A stretch of 64,000 nt of DNA from Terasakiella magnetica (lineage in GTDB: Bacteria > Pseudomonadota > Alphaproteobacteria > Rhodospirillales > Magnetospirillaceae): the NCBI GenBank assembly GCA_902729415.1, contig CACVCF010000001.1, positions 62,001 to 126,000 on the forward strand. Reading direction: 5' to 3'. Shown here piece after piece: positions 1-7,433 of the stretch; the first letter of the stretch is position 1; each line of letters opens with the position of its first letter. A model generated the notes under the pieces. That model searched no databases. It was not told the DNA's origin and saw only the letters and a list, made by a program, of their open reading frames with translations. The translations under genes were made by a program, and so were the position numbers.

Positions 1-1119
1 ATCGACCGTTCGGCGGCCACGCTGATCCAGCTGGCCGCCAAAGGCGCCAAGGTGATCGTCCTCACCCATTTCGGGCGCCCCAAGGGGCGAGAGGACAAGT
101 ATTCGCAGAAGCTCCTGGTCGAACCGCTGTCCAAGGCGGTGGGCAAGTCGGTGGCCTGGGCTGACGACTGCATCGGCGCGGAAGCGGAAAAGGTCATCGC
201 AGACATGAAGGAGGGCGACATCGCCCTGCTTGAAAACGTCCGCTTCCATCCCGAGGAAGAGAAGAACGACCCTGATTTTGCCAAAAAACTGGCGGCTCTG
301 GGTGATTTCTACATCAACGACGCCTTCTCCACCGCTCACCGGGCCCACGCCTCCACCGAGGGGCTGGCCCATCTGCTGCCCGCCGCCGCCGGTCGCCTGA
401 TGCAGGCCGAACTGGAAGCGCTGGGCAAGGCGCTGGAGCACCCGGAAAAGCCCGTGGCCGCCATCGTCGGCGGCGCCAAGGTCTCGACCAAGCTGGACCT
501 GCTGGGCAATCTGGTGGCCAAGGTCGATTACCTGATCATCGGCGGCGGCATGGCCAATACCTTCTTGTTCGCCCAGGGCAAGCAGGTGGGAAAGTCGCTG
601 TGCGAGAAGGATCTGGCCGACACCGCGCGTGCCATCATCAAGAAGGCCGAGGCCGCCAAGTGCAGCATTATCCTTCCCACCGACGTGGTGGTGGCGGGTG
701 AGTTCGCCGAGAACGCCGCCAATGCGGTGGTTTCGATCGATGCGGTGCCCGAGGACAAGATGATCCTTGATGCCGGTCCCGCTTCGGCGGCGGCGGTGGT
801 TAAGCTGCTGGACAGCTGCAAAACCCTGGTCTGGAACGGTCCTTTGGGCGCGTTCGAGATCGCGCCCTTCGACAAGGCCACCAATGCCGTGGCCCAGGCG
901 GCGGCGGCTTTGACCGCCCAGGGCAAGCTTCTGACCGTGGGTGGTGGCGGCGACACCGTTTCCGCCCTGGCCAAAGCCGGGGTCGAGGACAAGTTCTCCT
1001 ATATCTCCACCGCGGGCGGCGCCTTCCTGGAATGGCTGGAAGGCAAGGAACTGCCCGGCGTTGCCGCCTTGCACGTCAAGCCGTCCGCTGGCGGCTGCAT
1101 GTGCGCGGGCCAGCACTGA
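1..1119 (+). CDS. pgk: Phosphoglycerate kinase, 5' end outside the window
   Basis: Cytoplasmic glycolytic and gluconeogenic enzyme that exchanges a phosphate between 1,3-bisphosphoglycerate and ADP. The frame is open from base 1, giving 372 residues. The family is about 395 long, so roughly the first 25 residues are missing. Visible family motifs are LTHFGRPKG near the start, [12 protein letters not shown] (substrate-binding region), [19 protein letters not shown], and GGGDTVSAL near the C-terminus for nucleotide binding. The gene is intact apart from the window edge. A strong hairpin follows 11 bases after the stop, so it probably ends its transcription unit here. Confidence 0.97.
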   Translation: MDRSAATLIQLAAKGAKVIVLTHFGRPKGREDKYSQKLLVEPLSKAVGKSVAWADDCIGAEAEKVIADMKEGDIALLENVRFHPEEEKNDPDFAKKLAALGDFYINDAFSTAHRAHASTEGLAHLLPAAAGRLMQAELEALGKALEHPEKPVAAIVGGAKVSTKLDLLGNLVAKVDYLIIGGGMANTFLFAQGKQVGKSLCEKDLADTARAIIKKAEAAKCSIILPTDVVVAGEFAENAANAVVSIDAVPEDKMILDAGPASAAAVVKLLDSCKTLVWNGPLGAFEIAPFDKATNAVAQAAAALTAQGKLLTVGGGGDTVSALAKAGVEDKFSYISTAGGAFLEWLEGKELPGVAALHVKPSAGGCMCAGQH

Positions 1120-1129
1120 TAGACCCGGC

Positions 1130-1155
1130 GCCTCTCCCGCTGCGGCGGGAGAGGC
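1130..1155 (+). terminator. Hairpin after pgk
   Basis: An 11-bp perfect stem (arms 1130-1140 and 1145-1155) with a 4-base loop follows the pgk stop. The downstream sequence is only mildly T-rich (CCCCTTCTTCC), so it is a plausible but not classical intrinsic terminator. cobM begins 25 bases later, so read-through into cobM is possible. Confidence 0.6.
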
Positions 1156-1179
1156 CGCCCCTTCTTCCTGGATGACATC

Positions 1180-1944
1180 ATGACAGTCCACTTTATCGGT
1201 GCCGGTCCCGGTGCGCCCGATCTGATCACCGTGCGCGGCTTGAAGCTGATTCAAGGCTGTCCGGTGGTGCTCTACGCCGGGTCGCTGGTGCCGCCCGAAA
1301 TCGTGGCCGAGGCGGCCCCCGGCGCCCGCGTGGTCGATACCGCACCGCTGGATCTCGACCAGATCATTGCCGAGATTGCCGCCGCCCATGCCAAGGGCCA
1401 GGACGTGGCCCGCGTCCATTCCGGCGATCCCTCGCTCTATGGCGCCATCGCCGAGCAGATGCGCCGCCTCGACGCCCTGGGCATCGCCTATGACGTCACG
1501 CCCGGCGTGCCCGCCTTCGCCGCCGCCGCCGCCGCCTTGGCCACCGAACTGACCCTGCCCGATATCAGCCAGACAGTAATCCTGACCCGCACCTCGGTGC
1601 GCTCGTCGGCCATGCCCAACAATGAGGATCTAGCCACCCTGGGGCAAAGTGGCGCCACCCTGGCCATCCATCTGTCGGTCAGCAATCTGGCCCATGTGGT
1701 CAAGGAGCTGTCGCCGCTTTACGGTGATGACTGCCCGGTGGTGGTGGCGTTCCGGGTCGGCTGGCCCGATCAGGCCTTCATTCGCGGCACCCTTTGCGAT
1801 ATCCGCGACAAGGTCAAGGCTGCGGGCCTGACCCGCACCGCCTTGATCCTGGTGGGCCGGGTGCTCGGTGGGGCCGAGTTCAGCGATTCTCGGCTTTATG
1901 CCGCCGACCACACCCATGTGCTGCGGCCGGGGCCTGCCGCCTAG
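1180..1944 (+). CDS. cobM: Precorrin-4 / cobalt-precorrin-4 C11-methyltransferase
   Basis: SAM-dependent methyltransferase of corrin ring synthesis that methylates C11 of precorrin-4 in the cobalamin pathway. The 254-residue length is normal for the tetrapyrrole methylase family. Motifs seen are [14 protein letters not shown] at residues 7-20 (SAM-binding loop), [14 protein letters not shown] near residue 80, and [14 protein letters not shown] near 107. It stands apart from other cob genes in this window and is flanked by pgk and a tRNA gene. It may have its own promoter or depend on read-through from pgk. B12 demand fits the B12-dependent ethylmalonyl-CoA mutase encoded later in the window. 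CbiF is the anaerobic-pathway counterpart, and sequence alone does not separate the two roles. Confidence 0.92.
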   Translation: MTVHFIGAGPGAPDLITVRGLKLIQGCPVVLYAGSLVPPEIVAEAAPGARVVDTAPLDLDQIIAEIAAAHAKGQDVARVHSGDPSLYGAIAEQMRRLDALGIAYDVTPGVPAFAAAAAALATELTLPDISQTVILTRTSVRSSAMPNNEDLATLGQSGATLAIHLSVSNLAHVVKELSPLYGDDCPVVVAFRVGWPDQAFIRGTLCDIRDKVKAAGLTRTALILVGRVLGGAEFSDSRLYAADHTHVLRPGPAA

Positions 1945-2185
1945 AGGCGCCCCGTGTTTCGCCCTTTCCCCGCATCAGTCGATACCTAGACCAAGCTCCA
2001 AAGAAGAGCGGCGCGAACGATGCTGCTCTCAGGCCGGAAGGCTGGACCGCAGTCACGACCAACCTTGCCAAGACAAGGCCGCCTCATCGAGACACGCTAT
2101 CACGTACAAACGGCCGAAAGTTCTGGGTGATGGAGAGCCAGACGTGACGGCTCGTAAGGAAAAGAGTATAGACTTCTGACCACGT

Positions 2186-2269
2186 GGGGACGTGGTGAAA
2201 TGGTAAACACTGGCGACTTAAAATCGCCCGGCTTCGGCCTTGCGGGTTCAAGTCCCGCCGTCCCCACCA
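2186..2269 (+). tRNA. tRNA-Leu (anticodon UAA), CCA encoded
   Basis: A class II tRNA of 84 nt folds by eye. The acceptor stem is 2186-2192 with 2259-2265. The anticodon stem is 2212-2216 with 2224-2228, and its 7-base loop carries TAA at 2219-2221. A short variable arm around GGCTTCGGCC follows, then a T stem at 2242-2246 with 2254-2258 around TTCAAGT. The discriminator is A2266 and CCA is encoded at 2267-2269. It decodes UUA and, by wobble, UUG leucine codons. The 241 bases between cobM and this gene hold no convincing ORF. Confidence 0.93.
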
Positions 2270-2271
2270 TT

Positions 2272-2292
2272 ACACAGTCCCGCAAACTGTGT
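2272..2292 (+). terminator. Short hairpin directly after tRNA-Leu
   Basis: ACACAGT at 2272-2278 pairs with ACTGTGT at 2286-2292 around a 7-base loop, two bases after the encoded CCA. It is followed by GCGATTTCC, with no strong T-run. It probably marks the tRNA transcript end or a processing signal. Confidence 0.4.
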
Positions 2293-2556
2293 GCGATTTC
2301 CTCAAAACATAGGCCAGCAGCGTCTCCGCAGCCCTTCCGTGCTCAGACAGCGCTCGTCAGAGACATCCCAGCCACCAGGAGGGGCATTACCATGGCAGCT
2401 GCCGAGGGAGCTTCCCGCGAGAAGACAGGTTTGTTCAGGCGCTGCGGAATGTGCTGACCGACGAATACGCCACTTGCTACAATCGGCCCCTTGGGGTCAG
2501 CGCGGCCTTCGACGAAGGCGGTGGCCATTGACCACATTCCATGAGCCATCGGCGGG
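2293..2556. other. Gene-poor stretch of unknown content
   Basis: Between tRNA-Leu and the repeat element I see no recognised gene. A minus-strand open frame (2343-2549, 68 codons, beginning MAHGMWSMATAF) is the only one with a protein-like composition, but I recognise no family and see no clear ribosome site. It could be the tail of a degraded gene. Confidence 0.3.
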
Positions 2557-2681
2557 CGGACTTATACCAAATCTCGTTGACCAGAGCCGGTCAACGAGGC
2601 CCTCACGGGCTGAGCGAGTTTCTTCGAAACCCTTACCTCACGCGGCATCGGCCGCGCGGCGCCTTGCGCCTAACCAAGCCC
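2557..2681 (+). repeat. Structured intergenic repeat, copy 1
   Basis: This element of about 125 bp is matched in inverted orientation at 4906-5033. In order it has the CTTATACCAAA block, a palindrome CTCGTTGA..TCAACGAG (2573-2598), a CCCTCA block, a GTTTC/GAAAC hairpin, a CGCGGCAT..GCCGCG hairpin, and GCCTTGCG...AACCAAG. It ends about 16 bases from the stop of the minus-strand MocR-type gene. Translated, both copies give similar peptides (LIPNLVDQSRSTRPS and LIPNLVDRNRSTRPS). The paired changes in the stems point to a structural element rather than a coding one. Confidence 0.8.
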
Positions 2682-2696
2682 CGACGCCCTGAAAAA

Positions 2697-4163
2697 TTAT
2701 CTCAGCGCCCTGGCCAGGGTCAAAATCGCCGTCTCGATCATGGTGGAGGCGGTGTTGCCATAGCCGATGATCAGGCCCGGAGAACCGGGATTCATGCGAT
2801 AGCGGCTAAGAGGGGAAGGGGCCAATCCGTGAGCTTCCGCGGCAGATGCCGCTACCCGGTCATCGGCCTCTGGCACCAGCCAGCCGATGGCATGGGTGCC
2901 TGCGTCTCCGGAGGTTACCTCCAGAAGGCCTTTTAGATGCCGTCCGGCCGCCTGCAATAGGATCAGGCGGCGCTCGGCGTAAAGGCTGCGCATGCGTCGC
3001 AGATGGGCTGCAAACAACCCTTCCGCCATGAAGTCGGCCATGGCCGACTGGGTCAGCGCCGAGGGTGCCACGTCGGCCATTCGCCGGACAGCCAGGAATG
3101 CCGGCAGCAGATCTTCCGGCACAACCAGCCAGCCGAGGCGAAGAGAGGGGAACATGCTCTTGGAAAAGGTGCCGCAATAAATGGTGCGGTTACCAGAATC
3201 GAGCCCCTGCAATGCCGCCAGCGGTGCCCCCGCATAGCGGAAGTCGCTGTCATAGTCGTCCTCGACGATCCAGCCACCCCGCCGGTTTGCCCAATCGATC
3301 AGGGCCAACCGGCGTTCCAGCGGCATGGTCCCGCCCGAGGGAAACTGATGCGACGGGGTGACGCAGGCCAGACGTGCCTCTGGCCACAGCCGTTGGGCTA
3401 GTTCCGGATCGAAGCCACCGTCGTCAACCCTCACCGGGACCGGCTGGGCACCGGCAGCATGCAGCGCCCCTTTCAGTCCGCCGTAACAGGGATCCTCGAT
3501 CATTGCCTGATCGCCGGGATCGAGCAGAACCCGTGCCGTCAAATCCAGTCCTTGCTGCGAACCAGCCACCAGGATGATTTGGTCGGGCGTGCAGCGCACA
3601 GCACGGGTCCGGCCCAAATGCTCGGCAATGGCGGCGCGTAAGTCGGGGTGTCCGGCAGCATCCTGCGGCACCATCAGATTGCGCGACGGACGCCGCCAGC
3701 GCCGTGCCAGCAGACGACTCCATTCCCGGTGGGGAAATGCGTCGAGATCGGGCAGTCCGGGGGCAAGGGGAAGGAGCGATGCACGGCCGAAGGGAGACTC
3801 CAACTCGGCTAGTTCACGCGCCCGTCGGCTGATGGCGCGTCCTTGCAAGGGGGATTGGGGAATTGCCTCCCGCGCTGCCAGGGATGGCGGTAACGGGCGG
3901 GCGACAACGCGAGTCCCCGAACCTTGCCGACTCTCGATGAAACCTTCAGCCATCAACTGGTCCAGTGCCGTCAGCACCGTGTTGCGTGAGATTCCCATCT
4001 GGTGGGCCATGGCGCGACTGGACGGCAGACGGGCCCCAACCGTCAGCCGTCCATCGAAAATGGCGGCTCTGAGGATGAAATACAGCCGACGATGCAACGG
4101 CATCGCCGCATCTTCAGATGTCAACGGCGTCAGAGTCAGTGGTAGATCGGCGGCACGGGGCAT
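2697..4163 (-). CDS. MocR/PdxR-family transcriptional regulator (GntR wHTH + aminotransferase-like domain)
   Basis: The 488-residue length is normal for MocR regulators. Residues about 20-90 form a GntR winged helix, with LPSSRAMAHQMGISRNTV as the recognition region. Residues about 125-485 form a fold-type I aminotransferase domain that binds PLP: GSQQGLDLTARVLL, then DDYDSDFRYAG, then GTFSKSMFPSLRLGW with the expected Schiff-base Lys. The gene is divergent from a PNPOx-like flavoprotein with 108 bases between start codons, and half-sites lie between them. Together these suggest PdxR-like control of B6 metabolism. This is inference, because MocR proteins also control GABA, taurine and other amine pathways. 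Repeat copy 1 lies just past its stop. Confidence 0.88.
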   Translation of the reverse strand: MPRAADLPLTLTPLTSEDAAMPLHRRLYFILRAAIFDGRLTVGARLPSSRAMAHQMGISRNTVLTALDQLMAEGFIESRQGSGTRVVARPLPPSLAAREAIPQSPLQGRAISRRARELAELESPFGRASLLPLAPGLPDLDAFPHREWSRLLARRWRRPSRNLMVPQDAAGHPDLRAAIAEHLGRTRAVRCTPDQIILVAGSQQGLDLTARVLLDPGDQAMIEDPCYGGLKGALHAAGAQPVPVRVDDGGFDPELAQRLWPEARLACVTPSHQFPSGGTMPLERRLALIDWANRRGGWIVEDDYDSDFRYAGAPLAALQGLDSGNRTIYCGTFSKSMFPSLRLGWLVVPEDLLPAFLAVRRMADVAPSALTQSAMADFMAEGLFAAHLRRMRSLYAERRLILLQAAGRHLKGLLEVTSGDAGTHAIGWLVPEADDRVAASAAEAHGLAPSPLSRYRMNPGSPGLIIGYGNTASTMIETAILTLARALR

Positions 4164-4176
4164 GGTTGCCTCGAGA

Positions 4177-4227
4177 AAAGTGGTCCCTTTAATTTCTTAT
4201 AAGTGGCCATCGCATGGATACCACTTA
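4177..4227. promoter_or_regulatory. Putative MocR/PdxR operator: two direct and one inverted half-site
   Basis: Three half-sites lie between the divergent genes: AAAGTGG at 4177-4183, TAAGTGG at 4200-4206 (same strand, 23-base period) and the inverted CCACTTA at 4221-4227. TAAGTGG and CCACTTA make a perfect 7-bp inverted repeat with a 14-base spacer. A direct pair plus an inverted half is the layout described for MocR-family regulators. The half-site also resembles, as I recall it, the AAAGTGG-type box of actinobacterial PdxR. Confidence 0.55.
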
Positions 4228-4271
4228 ATCACCAATATCACGGCACCGAACATCCAGATACAGGCGTCATC

Positions 4272-4901
4272 ATGCTGATAAGAACACCGCGCTCCACCCC
4301 TCGCGCCAAGCCGGATCGCGTGGTTTATGACCGTACCGCCGCCTATGCGATCCTGGACGAAGCGCTGGTCTGTCATGTGGGCATTGTCGTCGATGGTATG
4401 CCGATCGTGATGCCAACGACCCATTGGCGCATGAAGGACCGGCTTTACTTTCACGGCGGTCAGGCCAGTCGGCTGGCCAAGGTGATGGCCTCCGGGGCCC
4501 CCCTGTCGGTCACGGTGACCCTGGTGGATGGGGTGGTTTTGGCCCGTTCAGCCGTCCGTCACTCGATGAACTACCGTTCGGTAATCCTGTTCGGGGCGGC
4601 GAGGGAGGTTTCCGACCAGCAGGTCAAGGCGGATGCCTTCGTCGCCTTGATCGAAAAGCTGGTCCCCGGTCGGGCTGCCCATGTCCGCCCGACCACCGCC
4701 AAGGAGTTGGCTGCCACCAAATTGCTGGAGTTCGAGATTGGCGAAGGCTCCGTCAAGGCCCGTTCCGGCCCCCCGGCAGAATTGGAGAGAGATTTGTCAT
4801 GGCCGGTATGGGCCGGCGTAGCTCCGGTAGTTACTCGCCGGGGAATACCGGAGCCTGACACCCATTGGGTCGCAGGCACTATCGCCGGCAAGCCTGAATA
4901 A
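4272..4901 (+). CDS. Pyridoxamine 5'-phosphate oxidase-related, flavin-nucleotide-binding protein
   Basis: A 209-residue protein of the split-barrel FMN-binding family. Motifs seen are ILDEALVCHVGIVVDG, PTTHWRMKDRLYFHGG and SRLAKVMASGAPLSVTVTLVDG, followed by a MNYRSVILFG block typical of the family. I chose ATG 4272. An in-frame GTG at 4203 exists but would sit inside the operator half-site TAAGTGG, so it is less likely. The gene is divergent from a PdxR-like regulator and is probably its target. True PdxH activity is not shown, because this subfamily lacks the full PdxH C-terminal signature. The protein may bind PMP/FMN or be a general flavin oxidoreductase. Repeat copy 2 starts five bases after the stop. 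Confidence 0.85.
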   Translation: MLIRTPRSTPRAKPDRVVYDRTAAYAILDEALVCHVGIVVDGMPIVMPTTHWRMKDRLYFHGGQASRLAKVMASGAPLSVTVTLVDGVVLARSAVRHSMNYRSVILFGAAREVSDQQVKADAFVALIEKLVPGRAAHVRPTTAKELAATKLLEFEIGEGSVKARSGPPAELERDLSWPVWAGVAPVVTRRGIPEPDTHWVAGTIAGKPE

Positions 4902-4905
4902 AGCG

Positions 4906-5033
4906 GGCCTTGGTTGAACGCAAGGCACCGCGCGACCCATGCCGCGAGAGGCAAGGGTTTCGGAGAAAACCGCCCAGCCCATGAGGGCCTCGTTGATCGA
5001 TTTCGATCAACGAGGTTTGGTATAAGTTCGCAC
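4906..5033 (-). repeat. Structured intergenic repeat, copy 2 (inverted relative to copy 1)
   Basis: The reverse complement matches 2557-2681 along its length. It has the CTTATACCAAA block, palindrome CTCGTTGATC..GATCAACGAG (4989-5014), CCCTCATGGGC, a GGTTTT/GAAACC hairpin, CGCGGCATGGGTCGCG, and CCTTGCG..CAACCAAG. Stem bases differ from copy 1 but still pair. The two copies bracket the regulator/PNPOx pair as mirror images, each just past a stop codon. Confidence 0.8.
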
Positions 5034-5075
5034 CCGCTCTGGTGCAAGAAAGCACGACGCAGCCGATTTATACGG

Positions 5076-5403
5076 TCAATCCAAGAGGGAAGAAATCGGC
5101 GCAGGCACCGGCAGATCCTTAAAAGACAGGAGGTGCGGATCAGCCCCGTCATCGGCATACCGCGCCCTGATCGCGTCCATATCGTCCAGGGAGGACAGGA
5201 AGATGGAGACGAGATTGGGATCGAAATGGGTTCCACTGTTATCGCTCAGATAGGACGTCACCCGCTCGCTGGGCCAAGGCATGGCACATCCGGCTCATCC
5301 GCATCAAATGCGTGCCGGTTTCGTTGTCACGGAATTCCCCTGCTCGGGCCAAGCTGAAGTTCAACTCGTTCGACATCTCCTCCATGGCCCCGATGACCAG
5401 GAC
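5076..5403 (-). pseudogene. Remnant of an HD-GYP cyclic-di-GMP phosphodiesterase gene
   Basis: Two separated pieces of an HD-GYP domain read on the minus strand in different frames. The first (about 5403-5265) gives AMEEMSNELNF...DNETGTHLMRMSRMCHALA, the start of the HD-GYP domain. The second (5282-5079) gives WPSERVTSYLSDNSGTHFDPNLV...ARYAD, its C-terminal end and tail. The central portion with the HD and GYP catalytic residues, roughly 120 residues, is gone, and the join falls near 5265-5282 with a frame change. This is an internal deletion in a former gene that lay just downstream of tadC. No start for a functional product is visible. Confidence 0.75.
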
Positions 5404-5486
5404 TAAACACCTCGAGCGAACACGGACGATGCGATGATGACCATCGGCGGGTATCGCATCGCTTCAAAATCGACGCCTTTGCCCCC

Positions 5487-6434
5487 CTACTTCATCAGCC
5501 CCGAGACCTGAATTGCCGCCGGGCCGGCGATGATCAGGAACAGCACCGGCAGGAAGAATACGATCATGGGGACGGTAAGCTTGGCGGGCAGGGCCGCGGC
5601 CTTCTTCTCGGCGTTGGCCATGCGGGTCTCGCGGTTTTCCTGGGCCAGCACTTTCAAGGCCTGACTGACCGGGGTTCCGTATTTCTCCGACTGGATCAAG
5701 GTGGTGGCGAGCGAGCGCACCTGCACCAGCCCGGTGCGCTCGGACAGATTCTCCCAGGCGTGGCGGCGATCACCAAGAAAGGCCAGTTCCGCGGCGGTCA
5801 GGCCCAATTCCTCGGCTAGTTCCGGGGCGCTGTGCGACAATTCATCCACCACCCGCGACAGTGCCGCCTCCACCGACAAGCCCGCATCGACACAGATGAC
5901 GATCAGGTCGAGGGCGTCGGGAAAGGCCCGCGCCAGGACAATCTGACGCTTTTGAATGGCGTTGGTCAGCAGCAGCGCCGGCAGATAAGTTCCCAGCGTC
6001 ACCGTCCCCATCAACAGCAAGGCCCGCGTGGTGGCTGGTTGCTCGGAGAACATGGTGGCGGCATAGATCAGCCCGATCGCCAGCAGCAGAACCGGCAGGG
6101 CAACACGGGAAAAGACATAGGTCAGCGGGGCCGAGCGCCCGCGCCATCCCGCCTGGGCCAGGCGGAGTTTGAGGGCCTTGGCCTCCAGCAGATCCTGGAG
6201 CTTCAAGCGGTCCACCACCGCCCGCATCAAAGCCAGACGCCGCTTGGGCGGGGCGATCTTCTGACGGCCCTGGTTCAGCGCCTCGCGCTGCCGCGCCGAC
6301 AGCTCCTGACGCCGCATGGCCACCGCTTTCAGTCGGCTGGCCCGGCGGTCGCGGGCCACCACCGATAGCGACAGCGCCAGAACCGAGGCGAAGGCGGCGA
6401 TGGCGGCGGCCAGGACGATGAGGGTGGTCAGCAT
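5487..6434 (-). CDS. tadC: Flp pilus inner-membrane platform protein TadC
   Basis: A 315-residue type II secretion F-domain protein, one of the two GspF-like platform proteins of the tight-adherence pilus machine. Hydrophobic segments lie near residues 3-25, 106-127, 137-156 and 288-308. The T2SSF core is DALDLIVICVDAGLSVEAALSRV...LTAAELAFLGDRR.AWENLSERTGL...SEKYGTPVSQALKVLA. It is the last intact gene of the cluster, 18 bases after tadB. No tadD TPR gene follows; a broken HD-GYP gene lies beyond instead. Confidence 0.93.
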   Translation of the reverse strand: MLTTLIVLAAAIAAFASVLALSLSVVARDRRASRLKAVAMRRQELSARQREALNQGRQKIAPPKRRLALMRAVVDRLKLQDLLEAKALKLRLAQAGWRGRSAPLTYVFSRVALPVLLLAIGLIYAATMFSEQPATTRALLLMGTVTLGTYLPALLLTNAIQKRQIVLARAFPDALDLIVICVDAGLSVEAALSRVVDELSHSAPELAEELGLTAAELAFLGDRRHAWENLSERTGLVQVRSLATTLIQSEKYGTPVSQALKVLAQENRETRMANAEKKAAALPAKLTVPMIVFFLPVLFLIIAGPAAIQVSGLMK

Positions 6435-6452
6435 GGCGGCGCGTTCCCCCCT

Positions 6453-7433
6453 TCACATGTCGAAGTTGATCATGTTGCGCATGACCATCAGGCCGATCAG
6501 TTCGGTGGTTCCGCCGATGAACAGCAGCACATTGCCGATCTCGGTGGAAAACAGCATGCCGATATAGCTGGGCGCCAGCATGGACAGCATGACGATGACG
6601 ATCAGCGGCAGCGAGCCGATGATATAGGCCGAGGTCCGGGCCTCGCTGGCATAGGCCTGGACCTTGTCGCGCATGCGTTTTCTCGAACGCAGCACCTCGG
6701 ACAGTTTCGCCAGGGTCTCGGCCAGATTGCCGCCGGTCTGCTGCTGGATCGCCAGCACGATGGAAAAATAGCGCAATTCGGCCATGGGCATGCGTTCGAC
6801 CGCGCGCGACAACGCCTCGTTCAGGGTCAGGCCGATACGCTGGCCCTCGGTGATCAGGCGGAATTCAGCCCCCATGGGCTCGGGCATCTCGCGGCCGATG
6901 ATGTTGATGCACTCGCCCAGCGGCAGGCCGGAACGGATACCACGCACCACCACGTCGAGGGCATCGGAGAATTGGCTGGTGAACAAGGCCAGCCGCCGCT
7001 TGGCCAGCAGGCCCAGAACCAGCTTGGGCAGCCCCAGTCCCAGAACGGCCGCCAGCAGCAGGCCCCAGACACTGCCTAGCCCCATCACCTCGGCCAGGGC
7101 AAGAATACCCAGCGCCAGCAGACCGGTGGCGGTCATGTAATGCCAGACCTCCACATGGAAGCCCGCCTGCATCAGTTGTTCGCGCAGCTGGGTGCCTTGG
7201 CGGTTACGGCGGCTGCCCTCCACCTCTTTAAGCCGTGCCTGCACCGATTTACGCTTTGCTCCCCGCCGCTGGGCGGGGACCGTACCAGCGATCATGGCAA
7301 GGCGGCGGCGAATGCGGGCACGCGGGCCGTGGATCAGACTCAGCATGAACCAGCCCAGCCCCCCCAGGGCGATCAGCAGCAGCAAGACCAGGGCCACCAC
7401 TTCCCATGGGATGCGGGCGAGAGCGTCAAACAT
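6453..7433 (-). CDS. tadB: Flp pilus inner-membrane platform protein TadB
   Basis: A 326-residue GspF-like platform protein, paralogous to TadC. There is one N-terminal membrane span (about residues 11-30), a pair near 90-135, then the T2SSF domain SDALDVVVRGIRSGLPLGECINII...QQQTGGNLAETLAKLSEVLRSR, and two C-terminal spans. The start ATG at 7433 (MFDALARIPWE) overlaps the tadA stop at 7426 by a few bases. A longer frame reaching 7550 would run deep into tadA and is rejected. Overlap indicates translational coupling within the pilus operon. Confidence 0.92.
   Translation of the reverse strand: MFDALARIPWEVVALVLLLLIALGGLGWFMLSLIHGPRARIRRRLAMIAGTVPAQRRGAKRKSVQARLKEVEGSRRNRQGTQLREQLMQAGFHVEVWHYMTATGLLALGILALAEVMGLGSVWGLLLAAVLGLGLPKLVLGLLAKRRLALFTSQFSDALDVVVRGIRSGLPLGECINIIGREMPEPMGAEFRLITEGQRIGLTLNEALSRAVERMPMAELRYFSIVLAIQQQTGGNLAETLAKLSEVLRSRKRMRDKVQAYASEARTSAYIIGSLPLIVIVMLSMLAPSYIGMLFSTEIGNVLLFIGGTTELIGLMVMRNMINFDM

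Noticed and set aside
2557..2681. Possibility that the repeats are ends of an insertion sequence
   Set aside because: There is no transposase between or beside the copies, no short target duplication is obvious by eye, and other family members occur singly or in tandem.
2240..2692. Plus-strand ORF of 150 codons after tRNA-Leu
   Set aside because: It starts inside the tRNA and runs through the repeat element. The similarity to a minus-strand ORF near 4950 is due to the repeat, not to a protein family.
4203..4271. GTG start at 4203 for the PNPOx-like protein
   Set aside because: The GTG is part of the TAAGTGG half-site, and the extra 23 residues have no match to the family. ATG 4272 is preferred.
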